Positions 35,264 through 42,640 of a stretch of DNA of 64,000 nucleotides are shown here, piece after piece. The first letter of the stretch is position 1. Each line of letters starts with the position of its first letter. Position numbers and translations under genes: made by a program. This DNA comes from Bacteroidota bacterium (GTDB lineage: Bacteria > Bacteroidota > Bacteroidia > Chitinophagales > LD1), in assembly GCA_947475165.1 (NCBI GenBank), contig CANJLD010000015.1:1-64000 (forward strand), read 5' to 3'. The notes beneath the pieces were generated by a model. The model was not told the origin of the DNA, searched no databases, and worked only from the letters and a program-made list of their open reading frames with translations.

Positions 35264-36283
35264 ATGAGATTCATTTTTACTTCGTTGCTTTTAATGCTTG
35301 CCGTTTTTTCTTTTGCGCAGGTTGATGTACTGGAAGATTTAACCAAAGACCAAAAGCCCAAACGCGAATACGTTGCGTATACTTTTAAAACTACCCGTGT
35401 CATCAACGGCCATTCGGTAGAGACAGTAAAAAAGAATCAGCTTGATTTTAGAGTGAGCCACCGGTTTGGCGATATGGCTGCTTCGAACAACGACCATATT
35501 CATTCCATGTTCGGTTTTGACCAGGCGGCTGATATTGCTTTTATTTTTGAATACGGAATTACCGATGATTTAACGGTGGGTCTTGGGCGAATGAAAGGAG
35601 CCGGACCGCTTCGCGAATTATGGAATGCCAATCTTAAGTATCGCGTATTGAAGCAGACAAAAGATTTCAAATTCCCTATGACCATTACTTTGTTTGGCAA
35701 TACATCTATCAGCAGTATGCGCTCGGCTGCCGATGCTACGGCTATCAATTATTTTCCGAAAGGCTATACCGGTTTCTCGCACCGGTTGAGCTATACCTTG
35801 CAAGCAATGTTTGCGGTAAAAGCTACCGACTGGCTTTCTATTCAGCTGTCGCCAACTTTTGTTTGGCGAAACAATGTGGCTTACAACGACAACAACGGAC
35901 TCTTCTTTCTCGGCCTTTCGGCACGCACAAAATTTGCCAAGCGTTACGGAATTATCTTCGAATACTTTTTGCCCATTGTTAAGCCGGGTGTTGGTGGCAG
36001 AGAATATTTTCCGATGGTGCGGGGTATAAAAAACGCGGCTTACTATCCGAACCTGCACATAGGGTTTGAAGCCGAAACTGGTGGCCACATCTTTCACGTA
36101 AACTTCACCAACTCGCGCGGAATGCTGGAGAACGATTTCCTTCCGTACAACACCGCCAACTGGGCGCAGGGCGCTTTCCGTTTGGGCTTTACCATTTCAC
36201 GCACCTTCCCGCTCAGCTATAAAAACAAACCTAAAGAAGCCCGCAAGTACTGGAAGAAGGGAAGCGTGGAGGACGAAACGTAA
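35264..36283 (+). CDS. DUF5777-type outer-membrane beta-barrel protein
   Basis: A 339-residue exported protein with a signal peptide (MRFIFTSLLLMLAVFSFAQ). The rest is made of alternating beta strands ending in an aromatic (GFTISRTFPL near the C-terminus). The DHIHSMFGFDQAADIAFIFEYGITDDLTVGLGR region matches the DUF5777 family as I recall it. Homologues are often near CX4CH and YceI genes, as here. It has its own transcription start presumably after 35213. Its function is unknown; a role in the outer membrane of the same redox set is possible. Confidence 0.8.
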   Translation: MRFIFTSLLLMLAVFSFAQVDVLEDLTKDQKPKREYVAYTFKTTRVINGHSVETVKKNQLDFRVSHRFGDMAASNNDHIHSMFGFDQAADIAFIFEYGITDDLTVGLGRMKGAGPLRELWNANLKYRVLKQTKDFKFPMTITLFGNTSISSMRSAADATAINYFPKGYTGFSHRLSYTLQAMFAVKATDWLSIQLSPTFVWRNNVAYNDNNGLFFLGLSARTKFAKRYGIIFEYFLPIVKPGVGGREYFPMVRGIKNAAYYPNLHIGFEAETGGHIFHVNFTNSRGMLENDFLPYNTANWAQGAFRLGFTISRTFPLSYKNKPKEARKYWKKGSVEDET

Positions 36284-36301
36284 ATACGCCACGCTGATTC
36301 G

Positions 36302-36625
36302 TTCCGCTTAACGGTTGTCCTTTTCCGCTCAATTTTCTGGCGATTACTTTCTTTCGATAAAAATCTCCTACTGCATCCGCGGGCTTTCCGTTATGCCGCA
36401 AGGTCTTTCCTGTGGCGGAAAGGCCTTGCGGGCGTCCGGAATACTTCTTCCCTTGTGCGGAAAGCACCTGCTTGAGAGCGGAAAGACTTAGAAAGCAAGC
36501 GGAATGCCTCTGCGGTTAAGCGGAAAGACATAGAAATTGAGCGGAAAAGCCTTGCGGGAGTGCGGAAAGACCTAAAAGGTGAGCGGAAACTCTCTGCGGA
36601 TGGGCGGAATACCATAAAAGCCCAT
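36302..36625. repeat. 21-bp tandem array 3 (about 15 units, orientation inverts in the middle)
   Basis: TTCCG cores at 36302, 36323, 36386 and 36407 (units at 36344 and 36365 degraded), then CGGAA cores at 36416, 36437, 36458, 36479, 36500, 36521, 36542, 36563, 36584 and 36605. All are 21 bp apart within each part. The inversion point is a palindrome at about 36404-36421 (tctttcctgtggcggaaa). The remaining ~10 bp of each unit vary. The minus-strand frame here has an Arg-Phe/Phe-Arg heptapeptide repeat, a by-product of the period. No structured element flanks this one. Confidence 0.85.
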
Positions 36626-36666
36626 CTTCAACAATTGAACAGGAAAAAATGACAGTTGTGTTTGAT

Positions 36667-36691
36667 AAAATCGGAATTTATTTCCGATTTT
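36667..36691. promoter_or_regulatory. Perfect inverted repeat upstream of hsp20
   Basis: Perfect 10-bp arms aaaatcggaa/ttccgatttt around a 5-bp spacer, 67 bp before the hsp20 start codon. No gene ends just upstream, so a repressor-binding site is more likely than a terminator. It is not a CIRCE sequence. Confidence 0.45.
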
Positions 36692-36758
36692 AAGCATTGG
36701 TATTTGATTTGAATAAACCATTCCGTCAAACAAATTATTCAAACTAAAACAAATAGAT

Positions 36759-37211
36759 ATGACAATGCTTACAGTAAGACCTGAAACAGGCAGAATTCAC
36801 GCACCAAGATTTGCAAACCTGATTGAAAACATTTTTGAAAACGATTTTCCTGCTTTTTTAAGCAACGAATTTCTGAAACACGCCAGCCCTTCGGTAAATA
36901 TTAAGGAAACGAAAGATGCTTACAACATCGAAGTATCGGCACCGGGTTTCAGCAAAGAAAGCTTTAACGTAAAAGTGGAAGACAGCATCCTTACCATCTG
37001 CGGAGAAGCGAAAGAAGAGAAGCTGGAAGAAGGAACAAAAGTTACGCGCAAAGAGTTTACGCATACTTCGTTCAAACGCAGCTTTACTTTGCCTAAAACA
37101 ATAGTTGCCGATAAAATCGGAGCAGCTTACGAAAACGGAATTTTGAAAGTGTCGCTTCCTAAAATGGAAGAAGCAAAAGCGAAAGGGACAATAGAAGTGA
37201 AGATTTCATAA
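36759..37211 (+). CDS. hsp20: Hsp20 (alpha-crystallin) small heat-shock protein
   Basis: An ATP-independent holdase chaperone of 150 residues. The alpha-crystallin domain (about 45-140) contains PSVNIKETKDAYNIEVSAPGFSKE and FKRSFTLPKTI, and the conserved Gly-Ile/Leu near AYENGILKVSLPK. A short C-terminal tail has the KISx-type end. It is monocistronic between an inverted repeat and a terminator. The start is the first ATG, with an AT-rich leader. Confidence 0.93.
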   Translation: MTMLTVRPETGRIHAPRFANLIENIFENDFPAFLSNEFLKHASPSVNIKETKDAYNIEVSAPGFSKESFNVKVEDSILTICGEAKEEKLEEGTKVTRKEFTHTSFKRSFTLPKTIVADKIGAAYENGILKVSLPKMEEAKAKGTIEVKIS

Positions 37212-37232
37212 TGTGGGTTTAAGTGGTGTGAA

Positions 37233-37265
37233 GGGAGTCGTGCGAAAGTGCGGCTCCTTTTTTTG
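37233..37265 (+). terminator. Rho-independent terminator after hsp20
   Basis: Stem ggagtcg/cggctcc and a run of T. It ends right at the convergent pdxA stop. Confidence 0.75.
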
Positions 37266-37266
37266 T

Positions 37267-38322
37267 TTAATACTCTTTATCCACCAAAACCTTCTCCACC
37301 GGGTTTGCAATCATCTCTTTGTATGCCTCGCGGTTGCGCACAATATCAATGCCCGTAAAAATTGCATTGCGCAACGAATCGGAATTAGCTAAATCCTTTC
37401 CGGCAATATCGTAACCGGTGCCGTGGTCGGGCGATGTGCGCACTATATTTAAACCCGCAGTATAATTTACACCGCTGCCAAACGAAAGTGTTTTAAAAGG
37501 AACCAGCCCTTGGTCGTGATACATAGCCAGCACCGCATCAAATTTTCTGAAATGCTGCGAACCGAAAAATCCATCAGCAGAAAAAGGACCGACTACTAAC
37601 ATACCTTTTTCCTTAGCGCGGTTTACAGCTGGCGCTATAATGTCTTTCTCTTCTTTGCCTAATAAGGAATTATCACCGGCATGAGGATTTAACCCAAGCA
37701 CTGCAATGCGCGGCTTGTTGATTAAGAAATCCTGTTTTAAAGTTTGGTTCAGCACTTCAAGTTTTGCAAGAATTAAATTGATATCAATCTTACCGGTAAC
37801 ATCTTTCAGCGAAACGTGATTGGTAACAAGACCAACACGCAAGCCATCATCCACCAACAGCATCATACTGTTTTCATTTCCTGCTGCTTTCGAAACATGT
37901 TCAGTCTGCCCCGTAAAATCAGGATGATGCTGGCTCATAGAACTTTTGTTCACCGGACCGGTAACCAGCACATCAATTTTCTTATCTACTAAATCCTGAA
38001 TACCTGCATTCAAACAAAGCATGGCCCTTGCACCGGCTTCGGTGGTCAATTCACCGGGTTGAACCGGTGCTTGCTCTGTCCATACATTTATAATATTCGG
38101 AAGCTTAGGGCTAAGTGTTTCCGTATCCTTCACTTCCTGAATGTTGAAGTTTTGAATTTTGAAATGCTTGGCATAAAACGAAATGACGTTCTTCTGCCCA
38201 TACACCACCACTGAACAGTAACGGTAAATTCTTTCATCTTCCAGCACTTTAATAAGCACCTCCGGTCCAATTCCGTTATAATCTCCGAGGGTGATTCCTA
38301 CTTTGTATTTTTCGCGTTCCAT
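37267..38322 (-). CDS. pdxA: 4-hydroxythreonine-4-phosphate dehydrogenase
   Basis: An NAD-dependent step of pyridoxal 5'-phosphate biosynthesis (DXP-dependent route), cytoplasmic. It has 351 residues. Signatures are GITLGDYNGIGPEV at the N-terminus, GPVNKSSM, the metal-ligand segment AMYHDQGLVPFKTLSF near residue 260-280 and SPDHGTGYDIAGK near 310. The start codon sits inside a 7-bp repeat array that extends upstream to about 38353. The aminopeptidase gene lies 91 bp upstream on the same strand. Confidence 0.95.
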   Translation of the reverse strand: MEREKYKVGITLGDYNGIGPEVLIKVLEDERIYRYCSVVVYGQKNVISFYAKHFKIQNFNIQEVKDTETLSPKLPNIINVWTEQAPVQPGELTTEAGARAMLCLNAGIQDLVDKKIDVLVTGPVNKSSMSQHHPDFTGQTEHVSKAAGNENSMMLLVDDGLRVGLVTNHVSLKDVTGKIDINLILAKLEVLNQTLKQDFLINKPRIAVLGLNPHAGDNSLLGKEEKDIIAPAVNRAKEKGMLVVGPFSADGFFGSQHFRKFDAVLAMYHDQGLVPFKTLSFGSGVNYTAGLNIVRTSPDHGTGYDIAGKDLANSDSLRNAIFTGIDIVRNREAYKEMIANPVEKVLVDKEY

Positions 38323-38353
38323 GTTTCTTGTTTGTCGTTTCTTGTTTCTTATT
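38319..38353. repeat. 7-bp tandem repeat containing the pdxA start
   Basis: Five heptamers on the plus strand: ccatgtt, tcttgtt, tgtcgtt, tcttgtt, tcttatt. The minus-strand pdxA ATG (38322-38320) is in the first unit. A partner array (caaacga, taaacaa, caaacca, gaaactg) lies at 38383-38410 in the inverted sense. Confidence 0.7.
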
Positions 38354-38382
38354 TACGAATAGCGGCTCTTGTATTTCAACCA

Positions 38383-38410
38383 CAAACGATAAACAACAAA
38401 CCAGAAACTG
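38383..38410. repeat. 7-bp tandem repeat, inverted relative to the previous one
   Basis: Four heptamers (caaacga, taaacaa, caaacca, gaaactg) in the gap just before the aminopeptidase stop; their reverse complement has the gtttcNN form of the array at 38319-38353. Confidence 0.6.
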
Positions 38411-38413
38411 CTT

Positions 38414-39847
38414 TTAGTAATTCTTTAAAAAATCTGTAATCAATCTCACACCAACTGCAGTTCCATATTTTCCACGGTAGCTGTCTTCGTGCATCAGGTA
38501 AGCGGTGCCGGCAATATCAAAGTGCATCCACGGATAATCAGTAAAATGCTCCAAAAATTTTCCGGCAGTAATTGAACCTGAATCTGAACCGCCTACATTT
38601 TTAATATCGGCTACATCGCTCTTTATCATTTCACCGTATTCGTCCCAAAGCGGAAATTCAATCAACCGCTCGTAAGTATTGTTCGCGCTTGTCAGTAATT
38701 TTTTCTTTACGCTTTCGCTGGCGGTTCCCATGAATGGAGAAGCCACAGAACCAGTTGCCGCTTTTGCCGCACCGGTAAGCGTTGCAAAATCAAAAACCAA
38801 CTCCGGTGAATATTGCTTAGCGTAATGCAGCGCATCGGCAAGAATCATTCTTCCTTCCGCATCAGCATTCAGCATTTCTACATTCATACCGCTCATCATC
38901 TGCACAACATCTCCCGGCACGTATGCATTGCCACCCGGGCGGTTATCCGTTGCAGGAATTAAACCAATAATATGAACCGGCAATTTCAACTGCGCAGCAG
39001 CTACAAAAATACCGGCTACAGCAGCGGCACCGCTCATGTCGCACTTCATCATGTCCATGCTGTTGGGTGTTGGCTTCAAACTCAAGCCACCTGTGTCATA
39101 CACCACACCCTTACCAACCAATACAATTGGCTTTTTATTTTTCGGACGATATGCTTTGTATTCCAACACGGTAAAAGTTGGCGGGTCAACACTTCCTTTA
39201 TTTACCGAAAGCAAGCCGCCCATCTTCAATGCTTCAATTTTCTTTTTATCAAAAACAGTTACTGTAAATCCATTGTCTTTTCCTGCCTGTTGAATTTCTT
39301 TCGAAAGTTGCGTGGCAGTTAAATAGGAGAGAGGCTCATTAATAAGTGTGCGCGAAAAGAAATTAGCGGCCACAATTTTCGAAAGTTCTTCCAGCGTTTT
39401 TTTATCGGCAGATATTGAATCAATATGAAGTGTAGTAAGCGACTTCTCCTTCTTGTCCTTGGTTTTGTATTTCAGAAACTCGTAGTTGCTCAAAGCCATA
39501 CCTTCGGCAAAAGCTGTTGTCAGTTTTATTTTGCGTGAAGCATTCAAAACAGATGCTTCTTTAATTCTTTTCGAGTTCAGAAATTTGTTGAGCGCATTTC
39601 CCGCTTTGCGCGCAGCTTCGATGGTTTTATATTCTTCTTTCGAAGCGTCAATTTTTACCACACTTAAACTACGCACTTCATATTGTTGCTGAAAAATGTG
39701 ATTCACTTTTTCTTTGAAAAACTTCTCGGCTTCTTCAGCAACTGCCTTTGAAAGACCGAGCGAACCGAGCTTTGTTTTTTCGTCAATCAGAATAATAGTG
39801 TGGTTAAACGCGGTGTAATCTTTACACAAAAGCAACTGAAGTGTCAT
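38414..39847 (-). CDS. pepA: Leucyl aminopeptidase (peptidase family M17)
   Basis: A metal-dependent cytosolic aminopeptidase of 477 residues, normal for the family (~480-500). The catalytic domain (about 175-477) contains GKGVVYDTGGLSLKP with MDMMKCDMSGAAAVAG (metal and general-base residues) and NADAEGRMILADAL (signature, with Asp-Ala-Glu metal ligands). The N-terminal domain is divergent. It begins at 39847, 62 bp from the divergent rsmA start, so the two share a short promoter region. Confidence 0.93.
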   Translation of the reverse strand: MTLQLLLCKDYTAFNHTIILIDEKTKLGSLGLSKAVAEEAEKFFKEKVNHIFQQQYEVRSLSVVKIDASKEEYKTIEAARKAGNALNKFLNSKRIKEASVLNASRKIKLTTAFAEGMALSNYEFLKYKTKDKKEKSLTTLHIDSISADKKTLEELSKIVAANFFSRTLINEPLSYLTATQLSKEIQQAGKDNGFTVTVFDKKKIEALKMGGLLSVNKGSVDPPTFTVLEYKAYRPKNKKPIVLVGKGVVYDTGGLSLKPTPNSMDMMKCDMSGAAAVAGIFVAAAQLKLPVHIIGLIPATDNRPGGNAYVPGDVVQMMSGMNVEMLNADAEGRMILADALHYAKQYSPELVFDFATLTGAAKAATGSVASPFMGTASESVKKKLLTSANNTYERLIEFPLWDEYGEMIKSDVADIKNVGGSDSGSITAGKFLEHFTDYPWMHFDIAGTAYLMHEDSYRGKYGTAVGVRLITDFLKNY

Positions 39848-39897
39848 AGATGTTAATTTAAGATTGCTAAAATATAAAAAGCCGTGAGGCAGACGTG

Positions 39898-39905
39898 TAT
39901 ATTCG
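39898..39905 (+). promoter_or_regulatory. Probable -7 box immediately before rsmA
   Basis: TATATTCG followed by CCCC and the GTG at 39910. The box overlaps the alternative upstream start at 39895, supporting the downstream start and a leaderless transcript. Confidence 0.45.
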
Positions 39906-39909
39906 CCCC

Positions 39910-40686
39910 GTGTCGAACCTCCATCTCAAAAAATCGCTCGGGCAACATTTTCTGAATGAAGAAAGCGTGTTGCTCAAAATTGCTGACGCCATTGGCGATA
40001 TGAGTGCGTATAAAACTGTGGTGGAAATTGGCCCAGGCATGGGCGCGCTTACCAAATATCTCATTCCACAAAAGCATACCAATTTTTATGTAGTGGAACT
40101 GGATGACCGCTGGGCGGAGCATCTTTCCAACGCCTATCCAGCCTTGCGCGGTAAAATTGTTCATGAAGATTTTCTGCAAACCGATTTGAGTTTTCTGCAA
40201 AACCCAACGCACATAGTCGGCAATTTCCCTTACAACATTTCCTCACAAATTGTTTTCAGAATAATTGACGAGAGAGATAAAGTGGAACGAATGACCGGTA
40301 TGTTTCAGAAAGAGGTAGCACTTCGCATTGCCGCCAAACACGGCTCAAAAGATTATGGCGTGACGAGTGTGCTTACACAAGCGTATTACGATTGCAATTA
40401 CCTGTTTGATGTAGCTCCCGAATGTTTTAACCCGCCACCGAAAGTAATGAGCGGTATTATTCAATTAACAAGAAAGAAAGAGAAGGAACTAAATTGCGAT
40501 GAAGTTCTATTTAAGCGAATAGTGAAAGCCGCTTTCAATCAGCGCAGAAAAACCATGCGCAACAGTTTGAAAGAATTTACCGGTGGAAAAGAAATTGCAG
40601 GAAACGATGTTTTCAATCTTCGTCCCGAGCAAATTTCGGTAGCGCAGTTTTTTGAATTAACCAACCTGATTCAAGCAGCAAAGTGA
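39910..40686 (+). CDS. rsmA: 16S rRNA dimethyladenosine transferase (KsgA/RsmA)
   Basis: Dimethylates the two adjacent adenines of the 3' terminal 16S hairpin during 30S maturation. It has 258 residues from the GTG at 39910 (VSNLHLKKSLGQHFLNEE); the in-frame GTG at 39895 is less likely. Motifs are the SAM site VEIGPGMGALTKYL, the FxGNFPYNIS motif (VGNFPYNISS) and FNPPPKVMSGI. It overlaps the next gene by one base (TGATG), so translation is coupled. Confidence 0.95.
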   Translation: MSNLHLKKSLGQHFLNEESVLLKIADAIGDMSAYKTVVEIGPGMGALTKYLIPQKHTNFYVVELDDRWAEHLSNAYPALRGKIVHEDFLQTDLSFLQNPTHIVGNFPYNISSQIVFRIIDERDKVERMTGMFQKEVALRIAAKHGSKDYGVTSVLTQAYYDCNYLFDVAPECFNPPPKVMSGIIQLTRKKEKELNCDEVLFKRIVKAAFNQRRKTMRNSLKEFTGGKEIAGNDVFNLRPEQISVAQFFELTNLIQAAK

Positions 40687-41609
40687 TGAAAGAGAAAATT
40701 CTCATCACCGATGAACTTCATTCTTTACTAAAAGAAGGATTGGAGCAAGATGGTTTTGCAGTGGATTATCGGCCTGCTATTTCTGCTGAAGAAGTTTTAG
40801 AAATTATTCCTGATTACGAAGGCTTGGTAATAAACAGTAAAATTTATGCCGGTAAAGACTTACTTGACCGCGCAGTTAAACTCAAATTTGTTTGCCGTGC
40901 CGGTTCGGGTTTGGAGGTTATCGATTTGGATTACGCCAAACAGAAAAGTGTAATTGTATTTAACTCACCCGAAGGAAACAGAAACTCTGTTGCAGAACAC
41001 GCACTTGGAATGTTGTTGAACTTGCTGAACAATATTTCTAAAGCAGATAAAGAACTTAGAAATAAGGAATGGAAGCGTGAAGAGAATCGCGGGTATGAAC
41101 TTGCGGGTAAAACAATCGGGCTAATTGCTTATGGAAATACCGCACAAGCGTTTGCAAAAATTTTGAAAGGGTTTGATGTAAAGATTCTTGCGTATGATAA
41201 ATACCTGCATGGTTTTGAAAACGAATCTTCGTTAGAAACCATCTTTGAGCAAGCCGATATTTTGAGTGTGCATCTGCCGCTTGCAGAGAAAACGAAATAC
41301 ATGATTGACTATACGTTTCTTTCTTCTTTTAAAAAGCCAATCTGGCTCATCAATACCAGTCGCGGCAAAGTTTTGCGAACAGCAGATTTACTTCGTGCAT
41401 TGAATGAAGGAAAAGTAATTGGCGCGGCACTTGATGTTTTTGAAAATGAAAAGTTGAATTCGCTTAACGAAAGCGAGAAGAAAGATTTTGAAGAATTAAT
41501 CTCAGAGAACAGAATACTTCTCACTCCGCATATCGCGGGTTGGACACACGAAAGCAAAAAAAGAATTGCCGAAGTGTTGCTCGAAAAAATCAGAACAATT
41601 CAGAAATAA
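40686..41609 (+). CDS. D-2-hydroxyacid dehydrogenase (phosphoglycerate dehydrogenase-like)
   Basis: 307 residues from the ATG at 40686. It has a catalytic/substrate domain (1-98, 280-end) and an NAD-binding Rossmann domain (about 100-280). It carries ALGMLLNLLNN, the NAD motif GKTIGLIAYGNTA (Gly-x-Gly pattern degenerate: IAYGNT instead of GxGxxG), NTSRGKVLRT (Arg) and LTPHIAGWTHE (catalytic His). It lacks the regulatory C-terminal domains of SerA. The loop departure could affect cofactor binding. It may be a 3-phosphoglycerate or other D-2-hydroxyacid dehydrogenase. It is coupled with rsmA. Confidence 0.85.
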   Translation: MKEKILITDELHSLLKEGLEQDGFAVDYRPAISAEEVLEIIPDYEGLVINSKIYAGKDLLDRAVKLKFVCRAGSGLEVIDLDYAKQKSVIVFNSPEGNRNSVAEHALGMLLNLLNNISKADKELRNKEWKREENRGYELAGKTIGLIAYGNTAQAFAKILKGFDVKILAYDKYLHGFENESSLETIFEQADILSVHLPLAEKTKYMIDYTFLSSFKKPIWLINTSRGKVLRTADLLRALNEGKVIGAALDVFENEKLNSLNESEKKDFEELISENRILLTPHIAGWTHESKKRIAEVLLEKIRTIQK

Positions 41610-42549
41610 TAGTGTCGATACTCAAGCCCTGTGCTTCTGCTTTATAGTTCTTGAAAACACGGTGACGAAGAACCGGTAATGCCACTTGTTGCACGTCTTC
41701 AATATCAGGTGAATATTTTCCTTTTATGGCCGCATTGCATTTTGCACCAAGCACCAAATATTGCGAAGCGCGCGGACCGGCTCCCCAACTGATATAATTA
41801 TTTACAGACTTAGGAGAGTTTGGTTGATTAGGTCGCGTGCTGTTCACCAACTTAACCGCATACTCCAATACATTATCTGCAATAGGAATTTTGCGAATCA
41901 GTTGCTGGAAATAAAGAATCTCAGCAGCACTCATTTTTTTACTTACCGATGATTTGATTCCTGAAGTAGTATTTTTTACCACCTGAATTTCCTCTTCATA
42001 ACTTGGGTAATCTAAATTGATAGAAAACATAAACCGGTCAAGCTGTGCTTCCGGCAAAGGATATGTTCCTTCTTGCTCAATAGGGTTTTGTGTAGCGAGA
42101 ACGAAGAATGGCAAATCAAGTTTGTGTCTCGTGCCTGCAATAGTTACACTGCGCTCCTGCATGGCTTCTAACAATGCTGATTGCGTTTTTGGAGGCGTAC
42201 GGTTTATTTCATCAGCCAGAATAATGTTGGCAAATACCGGTCCACGATTGAAGCGAAAAGTTCTGTTCTCGTCCAAAATTTCTGAGCCAACAATATCGCT
42301 TGGCATCAAATCGGGCGTAAACTGAATTCGGTTGAAGCTCAAATCCAGCACTTCGGCAATGGTGTGAACTGTTAATGTTTTTGCAAGACCGGGAACACCA
42401 ATCAGCAAACTATGTCCATCGCTGAAAACTGAAATGAGAATATTTTTCACCACATCATCCTGTCCCACAATTATCTTGGCAACTTCGGTTCTTAATTCAG
42501 TAAATTTTTTGGCGAATGCGTCTAAGGCTTCTACATCAGAATTGTACAT
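41590..42549 (-). CDS. MoxR-type AAA+ ATPase
   Basis: A 319-residue cytoplasmic ATPase, probably acting as a metal-insertion or assembly chaperone. Walker A GVPGLAKT is about residue 52, the Walker B-like IILADEINR near 117, sensor 1 QNPIEQEGTYPLPEAQLDRFMF near 155, and the arginine fingers in the helical lid domain. Its partner (DUF58/VWA) genes are not in the window. Its 3' end overlaps the convergent dehydrogenase gene by 20 bp. Confidence 0.9.
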   Translation of the reverse strand: MYNSDVEALDAFAKKFTELRTEVAKIIVGQDDVVKNILISVFSDGHSLLIGVPGLAKTLTVHTIAEVLDLSFNRIQFTPDLMPSDIVGSEILDENRTFRFNRGPVFANIILADEINRTPPKTQSALLEAMQERSVTIAGTRHKLDLPFFVLATQNPIEQEGTYPLPEAQLDRFMFSINLDYPSYEEEIQVVKNTTSGIKSSVSKKMSAAEILYFQQLIRKIPIADNVLEYAVKLVNSTRPNQPNSPKSVNNYISWGAGPRASQYLVLGAKCNAAIKGKYSPDIEDVQQVALPVLRHRVFKNYKAEAQGLSIDTIISELF

Positions 42550-42597
42550 CGATTATTGTTTATTTCAATTTCAACAAAGAAAGAAATTTCATTATCA

Positions 42598-42640
42598 AAT
42601 TCACTAATCTACCAATCACTAATTCACTATCCATTTACTC
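42598..42640. repeat. 7-bp tandem repeat at the stop of the parvulin gene
   Basis: On the minus strand, units gatgagt, aaatgga, tagtgaa, ttagtga, ttggtag and attagtg run through the final codons and stop codon (42621-42619) of the 453-residue parvulin gene, resembling the agtgaat family before galE. Confidence 0.55.

Noticed and set aside
36391-36615. 74-residue open frame through array 3 (Phe-Arg heptads)
   Set aside because: The array changes orientation in the middle and outer units are degraded; the frame carries no signal of coding selection.
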